Assembly (NCBI GenBank): GCA_963751775.1
Contig: CAVVVW010000013.1
Location: 124,001-188,000 of the forward strand
Reading direction: 5' to 3'
Length of the DNA: 64,000 bases
DNA from: CADEEN01 sp963751775
GTDB taxonomy: Bacteria > Pseudomonadota > Gammaproteobacteria > Burkholderiales > Burkholderiaceae_C
The notes under the pieces were generated by a model. That model made no database searches. It had not been told where the DNA came from and was given only the letters and a program-made list of their open reading frames with translations. The position numbers and the translations under genes were made by a program. Below, one piece after another: positions 47,663 through 57,403 of the stretch (the stretch's first letter is position 1; every line of letters begins with the position of its first letter).

Positions 47663-49804
47663 GCGCCGACCGCCTTCTTGATCTGCTCCAGCACGTCCTT
47701 CGCGCTGGCCGGGATCGGCGTGCCCGGGCCGTAGATGCCCTTGACGCCGGCCTGGTACAGGAACTCGTAATCCTGGCGCGGGACCACGCCGCCGACGAAG
47801 ACGATGATCTCGTCGGCGCCCTGGGCCTTCAGGGCATCGATGATCGCCGGCACCAGCGTCTTGTGGCCGGCGGCCAGCGTCGAGACGCCGACCGCGTGCA
47901 CGTCGTTCTCGATCGCCTGGCGCGCGCATTCCTCGGCGGTCTGGAACAGCGGGCCGATGTCGACATCGAAGCCGAGGTCGGCGAACGCGGTGGCCACCAC
48001 CTTGGCGCCGCGGTCGTGCCCGTCCTGGCCGAGCTTGGCGATCATCACGCGCGGCCGGCGGCCCTGCGCCTGGGCGAAGGCCGCGATCTCGGCCTTGAGC
48101 TGGTCCCACCCCTCGGCGCTGTCGTAGGCGGCTGCGTACACCCCGGTCACCTTTTGCGTATCGGCGCGGTGGCGCCCCCAGGCCTTTTCCAATGCATCGC
48201 TGACTTCGCCGACTGTAGCCCGCAGCCGCACCGCGGCGATGCAGAGCGCCAGCAAATTGCCCTGCCCTGTCTCGGCACAGCGCGTCAGCGCGTCGAGCGC
48301 GGCCCGCACCTTGGCGCCATCGCGCGCCGCGCGCAAGGCCTGCAGGCGCAGGATCTGCCCGTCGCGCACGGCGTGGTTGTCGATGTCACGGAACTCGATC
48401 GCCTCCTGCGCGCTGCTGCGGTACTTGTTGACGCCCACGATCACGTCGCGGCCGGCATCGATGCGGGCCTGCTTCTCGGCCGCACTGGCCTCGATCTTGA
48501 GCTTGGCCCAGCCGCTGTCGACGGCCTTGGTCATGCCGCCCAGGGCGTCGACCTCTTCGATGATCTTCCACGCCGCGTCGGCCATGTCCTGCGTCAGCCG
48601 CTCCATCATGTAGCTGCCGGCCCAGGGGTCGACCACCTGCGGGATGTGGGTCTCCTCCTGCAGGATCAGCTGCGTGTTGCGCGCGATGCGGGCCGAGAAC
48701 TCGGTCGGCAAGGCGATGGCCTCGTCGAAGCTGTTGGTGTGCAGGCTCTGCGTGCCGCCGAACACCGCCGCCATGGCCTCGATCGTGGTGCGAACGATGT
48801 TGTTGTACGGGTCCTGCTCCGTGAGGCTCCAGCCCGAGGTCTGGCAATGCGTGCGCAGCATCAGGCTCTTCGGGCTCTTGGCATCGAAAGCCCTGCATGA
48901 TGCGGCACCAGAGCAGGCGCGCCGCGCGCATCTTGGCGATCTCGAGATAGAAGTTCATCCCGATGGCCCAGAAGAACGACAGCCGCCCGGCGAAGGCATC
49001 CACGTCCAGGCCCTTGGCGATAGCGGTCTTCACGTACTCCTTGCCGTCGGCCAGCGTGAAGGCCAGCTCCAGCGCCTGGTTCGCGCCGGCCTCCTGCATG
49101 TGGTAACCCGAGATCGAGATCGAGTTGAACTTCGGCATCTTCTCGGCCGTGTACGCGATGATGTCCGCCACCACCCGCATCGACGGCTCGGGCGGGTAGA
49201 TGTAGGTGTTGCGGACCATGAACTCCTTGAGGATGTCGTTCTGGATCGTCCCCGAGAGCTTGTCCTGCGCCACGCCCTGCTCTTCGGCGGCGACGATGTA
49301 GCCGGCCAGCACCGGCAGCACCGCGCCGTTCATCGTCATCGACACCGACACCTTGTCGAGCGGGATGCCGTCGAACAGGATCTTCATGTCCTCGACCGAG
49401 TCGATCGCCACCCCCGCCTTGCCCACGTCGCCCGTCACGCGCGGGTGATCGCTGTCGTAGCCGCGGTGGGTGGCCAGGTCGAAGGCCACCGAGACGCCCT
49501 GCCCGCCGCCGGCGAGCGCCTGGCGATAGAACGCGTTGCTGGCCTCGGCGGTGGAAAAGCCCGCGTACTGCCGCACCGTCCACGGCCGCACCGCATACAT
49601 CGTGGCCTGCGGCCCGCGCAAGTAGGGAGCGAAGCCCGGCAGGGTGTCGGCGTTCGGCAGCCCGGCCAGGTCGGCCGCCGTGTACAGCGGCTTGACGGTC
49701 AGGCCCTCGGGCGTGACCCAGGCCAGCGCGCCGACATCGCCGCCGGGCGCCGATTTGGCGGCGGCGCGCTGCCAGTCTTGCAGCGTGGGGGGGCGTGCGG
49801 GCAT
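47659..49804 (-). CDS. scpA: Methylmalonyl-CoA mutase (one frameshift)
   Basis: About 715 residues. ATG 49804 is chosen because GAGGAGACGACG lies directly before it; ORF extends to 49891 without support. Substrate domain: PGFAPYLRGPQATMY, RPWTVRQYAGFSTAEASNAFYR, SVSMTMNGAVLP. Shift near 48885 leads to RTHCQTSGWSLTEQDPYNNIVRT. The C-terminal cobalamin domain has the base-off ligand motif GQDGHDRGAK and GGVVPRQDYEFL. Converts (R)-methylmalonyl-CoA to succinyl-CoA. First gene of the operon. Confidence 0.94.
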
Positions 49805-49840
49805 CGTCGTCTCCTCGGCCGGTCGGGGTTCGGCGCTTGC

Positions 49841-49869
49841 ATTATCCATAATTATGAATTCAAATCCAA
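49841..49869 (-). promoter_or_regulatory. scpA promoter with operator palindrome
   Basis: Leftward TTGGAT (49864-49869) and GATAAT (49841-49846) with an exact 17-bp spacer, 37 bp upstream of the scpA start. The spacer contains a perfect 10-bp palindrome CATAATTATG (49847-49856), an AT-rich island in GC-rich DNA. A GntR regulator is divergently encoded 45 bp to the right. Repression by that regulator is the simplest reading (inference). Confidence 0.65.
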
Positions 49870-49900
49870 CACCGGCCTTACAAGGATCCACTGCTCAGCC

Positions 49901-50557
49901 GTGCCCACTGCCGCAATCTCGGCCCCGCCCCGCTCGCTTGCGCCGCGCGCCCTCTACCAGGACGTGGCCGAGCGCCTGCGCTCGCAGATCTTCGCCCGCG
50001 AGCTCGAGCCCGGGGCCTGGATCGACGAACAAAGGCTGGCCATCGAGTTCGGCATCAGCCGCACGCCGCTGCGTGAGGCGCTGAAGGTGCTGGCCGCCGA
50101 AGGCCTGGTGACGATGAAGGTGCGCCGCGGCGCCTACGTCACCGAGATGAGCCGCGACGACGTGACCCAGGTCTACCGCCTGCTGGCGCTGCTCGAGTCC
50201 GACGCCGCCGGCGACGTGGCGCGCCACGCCAGCGATGCGCAGATGGACAGCCTGCGTGCCCTGCACGCGCGGCTGGAGAAGCAGGTGCGCCAGCGCGACG
50301 CCTTCTTCGCCACCAACGAGCAGTTCCACATGGCGCTGCTGGAGATCGCCGGCAATCGCTGGCGCCTGCAGATCGTGGCCGATCTGCGCAAGGTGATGAA
50401 GCTCAACCGCCACCACTCGCTGCTCAAGCAGGGCCGGCTGGCCGATTCACTGGCCGAGCACCGCGCGCTGATGGCCGCGCTCGACGCGCGCGAGGCGGTC
50501 AAGGCGACGCGACTGATGCGCTCGCATTTCGAGAACGGGCTCGAAGCCGCGGCCTGA
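49901..50557 (+). CDS. GntR-family regulator with FCD domain
   Basis: Intact, 218 residues with GTG start at 49901 (AAGGATCC 12 bp upstream). Winged helix: LYQDVAERLRSQIFARELEPG and the recognition segment FGISRTPLREALKVLAAEGLV. The FCD C-terminal domain has FFATNEQFHMALLEIAGN and LAEHRALMAALDAREAVKATRLMRSHF with metal-binding histidines. Divergent from scpA, so it probably controls propionyl-CoA catabolism; effector unknown, perhaps a propionate-derived acid. The last 72 bp are duplicated at 54335-54406. Confidence 0.9.
   Translation: MPTAAISAPPRSLAPRALYQDVAERLRSQIFARELEPGAWIDEQRLAIEFGISRTPLREALKVLAAEGLVTMKVRRGAYVTEMSRDDVTQVYRLLALLESDAAGDVARHASDAQMDSLRALHARLEKQVRQRDAFFATNEQFHMALLEIAGNRWRLQIVADLRKVMKLNRHHSLLKQGRLADSLAEHRALMAALDAREAVKATRLMRSHFENGLEAAA
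50486..50557 (+). repeat. 72-bp direct repeat, copy 1 (3' end of GntR gene)
   Basis: 66 of 72 bases equal 54335-54406 in the same orientation. It is the functional 3' end of the regulator. Confidence 0.85.
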
Positions 50558-50694
50558 AGGCCCGCCGCGGTCTCGACGGGGCGGCGGTCGGCCGCCGTCG
50601 GCACGGCATTGTCAGTTGCTCGGCGCAAGCAGCGCGGCATCCGCCACGTGCAAGGGCGGGCGCAGCCACCGGGCATGGCTGCGCCGCGGGGCCA

Positions 50695-52004
50695 TCAAGG
50701 CAGTTGCACGGCCTCGATGTCGGCCTTGGCGCCAAGCCCCAAGGTCTTCACGAACGAGACGTGGTGGCCGCGGGTGGTGATGTTGTCGTCGTGCACGGCA
50801 AAGCCCACGTTGTAGACACCGCCGGCCTTCAGCGTCTTGTCATCCGCATTGGTCAATCCCAGCGGACGAATCAGCAGCACGGTCCACATGCCGTCCTTCC
50901 AGGACGCGATGGCATTGTTGTCGGCGGCCGAGCCTTTGGCATCTTCGCGACTGATGATGTAGTCGGGGAGCATGTCGCCCTCTTTCCAACCCGCGTTCGG
51001 ATCGAACGGCACGGCGTTCTGCTCGCGGATCAGGAAGTGTTCGCCCTTGCGAAACTGGTCTGCCGTGATCGACTTGTAGCCCACCTTCTTGACGTCCCAC
51101 ATGAACTTGGGCGCATGGGTCGCCGCGTCGGCATTGCCGCCGAACATGTCCTTGCCGGCATCGCTAAGGCGGTACTCGAGCACATAGCCGTCGTCGGCCA
51201 TGGCCACGGCATGGCTGCGGTGGGCGCGCCACTGAATCAGGTCGACGAATCTCCCGTCCGCCTTGAGCTTGGCGATTTCTTCCACCGTCTTGCCGGTTTT
51301 CCAGTTCGACGGGTCGGTCCGGGTCTCCGGCAGGTACTTGCGCAGGTCGTTCTTCTTGATGGCGGCGAGCAGCGGGTTCGCGGCCGCGTCTTCCTTGCTG
51401 GCCGCATTGACCATGTCGCGGGAGCCGTCGTGGCAGGTCAACCAGCAACCCTGCTGCGCAAAGCCGGGCACCTTGCCGTCGTCGATCATGATCGACATGC
51501 GGTCTTCGTAGACGCCAGGCTGCTTGCCGTCCTGCACCACCTTGTCCAGCTTCGGGAAGCCCCAGACCTTCCACTCCTTGCCGTCAAAGCGCAGATACTG
51601 GTGTTCGTTCCCGCCATAAGGGTTGTTGGTTTTCCACTGATAGCGCAGATAGAGATTCTTGGCGTCATAGGCAGCCTGCACACTCAGGTCCACGAAGCCG
51701 TTCTTCCCGTTGACGGGCGTCGGGCTCGAGCCGGCCGGCCTTGACCAGCTCGTCGCCAAGATCCTTTTCGGCGTCCTTCTCGTCGTGGCACGACACGCAG
51801 GCCTGGCCGCTGGCAACCTTCCTGTTGGCGCCCTTGTGCGCGTCGCTGCGCAGCCATTCGTAGGACGACTGACCCGGATAGAACAACGGCACCGAGGTCG
51901 GCTTTGATCGTGGACCAGTCGATCTTTGCCGGGTCGGCCGCCGTCGCAGTTCCCATCGCGAGTACTGCGAGGCCCACACCCAGCGCGAGCATTGATTTCT
52001 TCAT
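50695..52004 (-). CDS. Exported heme protein with ethylbenzene-dehydrogenase-type domain (two frameshifts)
   Basis: Start ATG 52004 after GGAGCCTTCC. Signal peptide MKKSMLALGVGLAVLAMGTA. The first module has a c-type heme site CVSCH. A second possible heme site is CWLTCH, a CX3CH spacing. The rest resembles the EB_dh heme-binding family: WKVWGFPKLDKVV, YEDRMSIMIDDG, DLIQWRAHRSHAVAMADDGYVLEYR and GVYNVGFAVHDDNITTRGHHVSFV. Shifts near 51905 and 51725. Expected to be a periplasmic cytochrome carrying electrons for a respiratory or nitrogen/sulfur oxidoreductase; no such enzyme is adjacent. Divergent from feoB. Confidence 0.75.
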
Positions 52005-52263
52005 GGAAGGCTCCTTGAATCGCCGCAAAGCCCGGTGCAGTCGATGCACCGGGAACTGGGTGCATCGTAGGTTCATACGGGTAAATACTTATTGCTGCAT
52101 GTCAAGCTGCATTCGAATTGAGTTGGCTGACGCTGCGTCGATGGCGACCCGTCGGACTGGACCCGTGTTTGTCCGCCGATCGGCGCATGCATCGAGACGG
52201 CCGTCGACTGTCAGTCGCCGTCGACACTACCGCTCAGGACCAGATACCCCAGCCACGGCACCG

Positions 52264-54327
52264 ATGAATCCAGCCACAGTTCACACCGCCGCGATACGCC
52301 TGCACGAGCCGCTGTTGCGCGGCAAGCGGCGCCTGCGCATCGCGCTGGTGGGCTTGCCCAACAGCGGCAAGAGCACGTTCTTCGCGGCGGTCGCGAGCAC
52401 GTCGGTGCAGAGCGGCGCGCTGGCCGGCACGCGCCGCGCCTACGACGAATGCGCCGTGCAGATCGGCCTGGACGAGGCCCGCGTCATCGATCTGCCGAGC
52501 ATCCGCTCGCCGCACCATCTCGAGTCACAGGACCGCGCCGCACTGAAGTACCTGCTGTGGGGCGACGAGCGCCCGCCGGTTTCGCTGCACGAGCCCGGAT
52601 GGCCCGCCGGCACCGTTTGCGCCGCCCGACGTCATCGTGCAGGTGCTCGACGCCACGGCGCTCGAACACCATCTCGAGCTGACGCTGAAGCTGGTGAAAT
52701 TCGGGCGCCCACTGGTGATCGCGCTCAACAAGATGGACGAAGCCGGCGAGCGCGGCCTCTACGTCAATGCCGGCGCCTTGAGCGCACTGCTGGGCGTACC
52801 CGTCGTGCCCACGGCCGCGATCATGGGCCATGGCATTGCCGAGTTGTTCCGCGCGGCCGTGCACGACCGTGCGTGACGGCGTGCGCCCGCATGCGCAGGC
52901 GCCGAGCGCAGCACATCACGGCCGCTCTCGAGCCGCTCGCGTCATTGTTGGGCGCGCCGGAGATCGAGCAGGCTTTCCGCGTGCCGCCGCAATTGCTCGT
53001 GACGCAGATCGCCGAGGGCGATCCGTACTTTCTCGACGAGATGCGGCAGCACTTTCCCGCCCACCTGCCCGAAGTCCAGCGCCTGCTCGCCAGCGCCGCC
53101 CAGGCACTGCCGCGTCCGCTGGCCGACGAACTGCACGCCGACCGCCATCACCGCGCGGCCACGCTGTTCGAAGCCGCCACCCGGCTCGGCGCGCCGCACG
53201 AAGGCCGCGGCTGGCGCTACTGGCTCGATGAGATGTTCCTCAGCCCGCGCTGGGGCTTCGTCGGCAGCGTCGGCCGTGTTCGCCGACGGTTCTCTTCGTC
53301 GTGTTCTACGTCAGCGGATGGATCGACAACGAGACTTCGGCTCGGCTGGTGACGCTGGGCCGCCGGGTGGCAGCCGCAGTCCACCGCCGGTGTCGTCGGG
53401 CGGCGGTGGTCGACGGCCTGATCGGGCTGGTCGGCATCGTGGTGCCGTACATGATTCCGCTGGTGCTGCTGCTGGTGGCGCTGGAAGAGGTGGGCATCAT
53501 GGCGCGCATCGCGTTCGCCGTCGACCGCACGTTTCACCGCATCGGCCTGCACGGCGGCGTGGCGGTGCCGTTCCTGCTCGGGCTGGGCTGCAACGTGCCG
53601 GCGATTTCGGCCATCGGCAATACGACGAAGGGCCGCGAACGCGTGATGGCTTCGCTGCTGGTGACCTTCGTGCCTTGCTCGGCGCGCTCGGCGATCATCC
53701 TGGCCCTGGCCGGCAAGTACCTGGGCGGGCTGGGCGTGGTGGCGATCTTTCTGCTCACGATGGTGGTGATCGCGTTGCTCGGACAGATCTTGCGGCGCCG
53801 CTATCCGCGCGGCGGCCCGGGCCAGGTGCAGGAAATCCCGCCCTACGCGCTGCCGCGCTGGCTGCCCTTGCTGCCCGAGACGTGGGAGCGCACACGCGAC
53901 ATCCTGACCATCGTCACGCCGCTGCTGGTCGGCGGCAGCGTGGTGCTGGCGCTGCTCGCGCACGTCGGCGCCGACCGATACCATCAACGCGCTGCTCTCG
54001 CCGATCACCAACTGGTGGCTCGGGCTGCCGGTGGTGCTGGGCGTGCCCATCCTGTTCGGCGTGCTGCGCAAGGAGCTGTCGCTGCTGATGATCTACCAGG
54101 CACTCGGCAGCTTCGAAGTCGGCCAGTACCTCGACTGGGTGCAGATCATGACGTTCCTGCTGTTCCTGACTTTCTATGTGCCCTGCATTTCGACGTTCGC
54201 CGTGATGCTGAAGACGATCGGGCGGCGCGAGGCGTTGTTCTCGGTGTCGCTGTCGGTGGCGGTGGCGCTGCTGGTGAGCGGCCTCGCGCGTTTCGGGCTC
54301 GAGGGCGCGCGGTTTCTGCTGGCCTAA
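52264..54327 (+). CDS. feoB: Ferrous iron transporter FeoB-like protein (about five frameshifts)
   Basis: ATG 52264. The N-terminal G domain has G1 GLPNSGKST, G4 ALNKMDEAGERG, but the usual DLPG (G3) is DLPS. A helical spacer follows (LADELHADRHHRAATLFEAA), then the membrane part with the FeoB gate motifs LGLGCNVPAISAIG and VPCSARSAIILALAG and, later, GVPILFGVLRKELSLLMIYQALG. Breaks near 52610, 52865, 53280, 53380 and 53975; domain order is complete. Imports Fe(II) across the inner membrane. No FeoA or FeoC gene is adjacent. Confidence 0.85.
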
Positions 54328-54334
54328 GCCCGGC

Positions 54335-54406
54335 GCGCGCGAGGCGGTCAAGGTGACGCGACTGGTGCGCTCGCATTTCGAGAATGGGCTCGAGGCGGGG
54401 GCCTGA
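54335..54406 (+). repeat. 72-bp direct repeat, copy 2 (orphan 3' end of a GntR gene)
   Basis: Encodes the C-terminal residues EAVKVTRLVRSHFENGLEAGA and the stop codon of the regulator at 49901, but nothing of that gene precedes it. It starts 7 bp after the feoB stop. Six mismatches, half of them silent. Confidence 0.8.
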
Positions 54407-54498
54407 CGCTGCTGCTGCGACTTCGGTGACTCGCTATGGTCCGCAATCTGCTCACAGCGGCTATTCGCGATTATCTGCACTTGCATTGCTTCAGCGCA

Positions 54499-54731
54499 TC
54501 GCGGCAGGCGGCACCCGGCAGGGGCTCATGGTGGAGCGGTCTACGCTTCGCTCCGACTTCGCTGCGGTGCTCGGCCTGGGGTCGCGCCGCACAACTCGCT
54601 ACGTTCGCTGCGCTCACTGCGCTCGGACAGGTGCGGCGAGTCAGCCCACGAAGCGCGCTGCGCGCGCCGACCCCAGCCCTGTGCTCCTCGCCGCCCCACA
54701 AATCGCCCCTGCCGGGTACCGCCTGCCGCGA
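54499..54731 (+). mobile_element. MITE-like element, left copy (233 bp)
   Basis: Ends 54499-54525 and 54705-54731 are 27-bp inverted repeats with one mismatch (tip TCGCGGCAGGCGG). The interior is non-coding and contains CACAACTCGCT, CACTGCGCTCGGACAGG and CCCTGTGCTCCTCG blocks that recur inverted in the right copy. Confidence 0.65.
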
Positions 54732-54774
54732 AGGCCAACTGGGTTGGCGTTCGCAACGGCACACCACCACTCCC

Positions 54775-55013
54775 GCAAAGGCGCGCCCGGGCAGGTGGCA
54801 GCGCGCCTGCGGGGCGCCGAGGAGCACAGGGCTTGTGGCCCGCGCGCCAAGCGCGCTTCGTAAACTGACTTGTCGCACCCTGTCTGAGCGTAGCGAACGC
54901 AGTGAGCGCAGCGAGTTGTGCGACGGGCCACAAGGCCGAGCACCGCAGGGCAGTCGGTGCGCAGCACCGACCGCTCCGCCGAAGCGCTGCCGCCTGCCCG
55001 GGCGCGCCTTTGC
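54775..55013 (-). mobile_element. MITE-like element, right copy (239 bp, opposite orientation)
   Basis: Ends 54775-54804 and 54984-55013 are 30-bp inverted repeats with one mismatch (tip GCAAAGGCGCGCCCGGGC). Its reverse complement aligns with the left copy through the interior (CGGTGCTCGGCCT, GCACAACTCGCT, ACGAAGCGCGCT, CCCTGTGCTCCTCG). The two copies together form a stem about 200 bp per arm. Confidence 0.65.
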
Positions 55014-55072
55014 CGCGCCAGTATCGGTATTCAGCGAAGCTGCGCCCCAGGCCTTCTTCGAAAACGCGCCGC

Positions 55073-56256
55073 TCAGAGCCGCTCGAACACCGCCGCGATG
55101 CCCTGCCCGCCGCCGATGCACATCGTCACCAGCGCGTAGCGTCCGCCGGTGCGCTGCAGCTCGTAGATCGCCTTGGTGGCGAGGAAGGCGCCCGAGCAGC
55201 CGATCGGGTGGCCGAGCGCGATCGCGCCGCCGTTCGGGTTGACCTTCTTCAGGTCGAACTCGAGGCCGCGCGCGACCGCGATGGCCTGCGCCGCGAAGGC
55301 TTCGTTGCTCTCGATCACGTCCATCTGGTCGAGCGCAGGCCGGCCTTCTTCAGCGCCAGCTTGGTGGCCGGGATCGGGCCTTCGCCCATGATCTCGTTGG
55401 GCACGCCGGCCACCGCGTAGGACACCAGTCGCGCCATCGGCTTGTGGCCCGCCGCCGCAGCCACCGCCGCGTCGGCCAGCACGAAGAAGGCCGCGCCGTC
55501 GTTGATGCCCGAGGCGTTGCCGGCGGTCACCGAGCCGTCCTTCTTGAACGCCGGCTTCATCTTGGCCAGCGTCTCCATCGTGGTCGTGGCCTTCACGTGC
55601 TCGTCGGTGTCGAAGGTGACCTCGCCCTTGCGCGTCTGCTTGACGATCGGCACGATCTGCGACTTGAAGCGCCCTTCGGCGATCGCCGCCGCCGCCTTGC
55701 GGTGCGACTCGACCGCCAGCGCGTCCTGCTGCTCGCGCGTGATGCCCCACTTGGTGACCAGGTTCTCGGCCGTGATGCCCATGTGGCCGACGCCGAACGG
55801 GTCGGTCAGCGTGGCGACCATGGTGTCGATCAGCTTGGTGTCGCCCATGCGCGCGCCGGTGCGCATCGCGGTCGACAGGTAGCCGCCGCGGCTCATGACC
55901 TCGACGCCGCCGCCGACGCCGTAGTCGCAGTCGCCGAGCAGGATGTTCTGCGCCGTCGTCACGATGGCCTGCAGGCCCGACGAGCACAGCCGGTTCACCG
56001 CCATCGCCACCGAATCCATCGGCAGCCCGGCCTGGATCGACGCCACCCGCGCCACGTAGGCGAAGCGGCTCTCGGTGGGAATGGTGTTGCCCACCGTCAC
56101 GTAGTTGATCGCCTTCGGGTCGACGCCGGAGCGCTTGACCGCCTCCTTCATCACCGTGCCGGCCAGTTCGGCCGGCTCGATGTCGGCCAGCGCACCGCCG
56201 AAGGTGCCGATCGCCGAACGCGCCGCGCCCAGAACCACCACATCACGCTTGCTCAT
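55073..56256 (-). CDS. Acetyl-CoA C-acetyltransferase / beta-ketothiolase (one frameshift)
   Basis: About 393 residues from ATG 56256. Nucleophile C91 in AVNRLCSSGLQA; the second active-site histidine in NPNGGAIALGHPIGCSGA; the acid cysteine in VTMCIGGGQGIA. Shift near 55335. BktB-like thiolases supply acetoacetyl- or 3-ketovaleryl-CoA to polyhydroxyalkanoate synthesis and also cleave ketoacyl-CoA in beta-oxidation. phaC is far away at 6.6 kb, so the role is not fixed by context. Confidence 0.9.
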
Positions 56257-56334
56257 GATTCAGATCTCCTTGAAAACCACCGCGCCAAAACCCGCCAGTG
56301 GACACCATCTGGCTGGCGTCGACCTTACGCCGAG

Positions 56335-57403
56335 TCAATTCACGGTCAAGCGCTTGCCGTCGGCGCGCGCTGCCGCCACCTCGCCGATCTCGGCCACCGC
56401 GCCAAAGCCATGGCGCTCGAATATCGCGCGCACGGCGGGTACCGCCGCCGCGTCGCACGACACCAGCAGCCCGCCGCTGGTCTGCGGGTCGGTCAGCAGG
56501 GCCTTGTCTTCGGCGGCAAAGCCGGCCGGCAGCGCCGACTTCGCTGCCGTAGCCGGCCCAGTTGCGGCCCGACGCGCCGGTGACGAAGCCCTGCGCGGCG
56601 AGCGCGCGCACGCCCGGCAGCAGCGGCACGCGCGCCCAGTCGATGCAGCACCGCGGCATCCGCGCCGCGGGCGATCTCGAGCACATGCCCGGCCAGGCCG
56701 AAGCCGGTGACGTCGGTCAGCGCATGCACGCCGGCCATCGCCGCCAGGTCGGGCCCCGGCGTGTTGAGCTGGGTCGTGCTGGCGATCATCTGCGCGTAGC
56801 CCGCGGCGCCAGCTGCTCCTTCTTCAGCGCCGCCGACAGGACGCCGACGCCGAGCGGCTTGCCGAGCACCAGCACGTCGCCCGCCCTGGCATCGGCGTTG
56901 CGCTTGACGCGCTTGGGGTGCACGAGGCCGAGCGCCACCAGGCCGTAGATCGGCTCGACCGAATCGATGGTGTGGCCGCCGGCGATCGGGATGCCGGCTG
57001 CGCGGCACACGCTGTTGCCGCCCTCGAGGATCCTGCCGATGGTCGCCGTCGACAGCACGTTGATCGGCATGCCGACCAGCGCCAGCGCCATGATCGGCCG
57101 GCCGCCCATCGCGTAGACATCGCTGATCGCGTTGGTGGCGGCGATGCGGCCGAAGTCGTACGGGTCGTCGACGATCGGCATGAAGAAATCGGTGGTCGCG
57201 ATCAGCGCCTGCTCGTCGTTCAGCCGGTAGACCGCGGCGTCGTCGGCGGTCTCGATGCCGACCAGCAGTTCGGGCGGCACCGGCATCGCGCCCGTGCCCT
57301 TGAGGATCTCGGACAGCACGCCGGGCGCGATCTTGCAGCCGCAGCCGCCGCCATGCGACAGCGACGTGAGGCGCGGCTCGGCGTCTTCGCGCCCGACGTT
57401 CAT
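56335..57403 (-). CDS. selD: Selenide, water dikinase (frameshifted)
   Basis: Makes selenophosphate for selenocysteine and selenouridine. ATG 57403 overlaps the upstream kinase stop as ATGA. N-terminus LTSLSHGGGCGCKIAPGVL has the active-site Cys-Gly-Cys-Lys (cysteine, not selenocysteine). IATTDFFMPIVDDPYDFGRIAATNAISDVYAMGG (in parts) is the ATP/metal site; HALTDVTGFGLAGH and LTDPQTSGGLLVS follow in shifted frames. Breaks near 56815, 56640 and 56545. About 355 residues, normal length. Confidence 0.9.

Larger units (their letters stand above)
54407..55072. other. Non-coding region between feoB and the thiolase gene
   Basis: No gene. It is occupied by two inverted-repeat elements listed below. 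Both flanking genes point into this region, so the structures may also end transcription. Confidence 0.6.

Noticed and set aside
43022..47734. Long plus-strand frames opposite pccA, pccB and meaB
   Set aside because: The minus-strand frames carry full catalytic motifs; these are complements of coding sequence.
54907..54990. Small Cys-rich open frames across the paired inverted elements
   Set aside because: They arise from repeated non-coding sequence and are present in several frames on both strands.
56786..57403. selD as a selenoprotein with in-frame UGA
   Set aside because: The active-site position is an ordinary cysteine codon (GGGCGCK).
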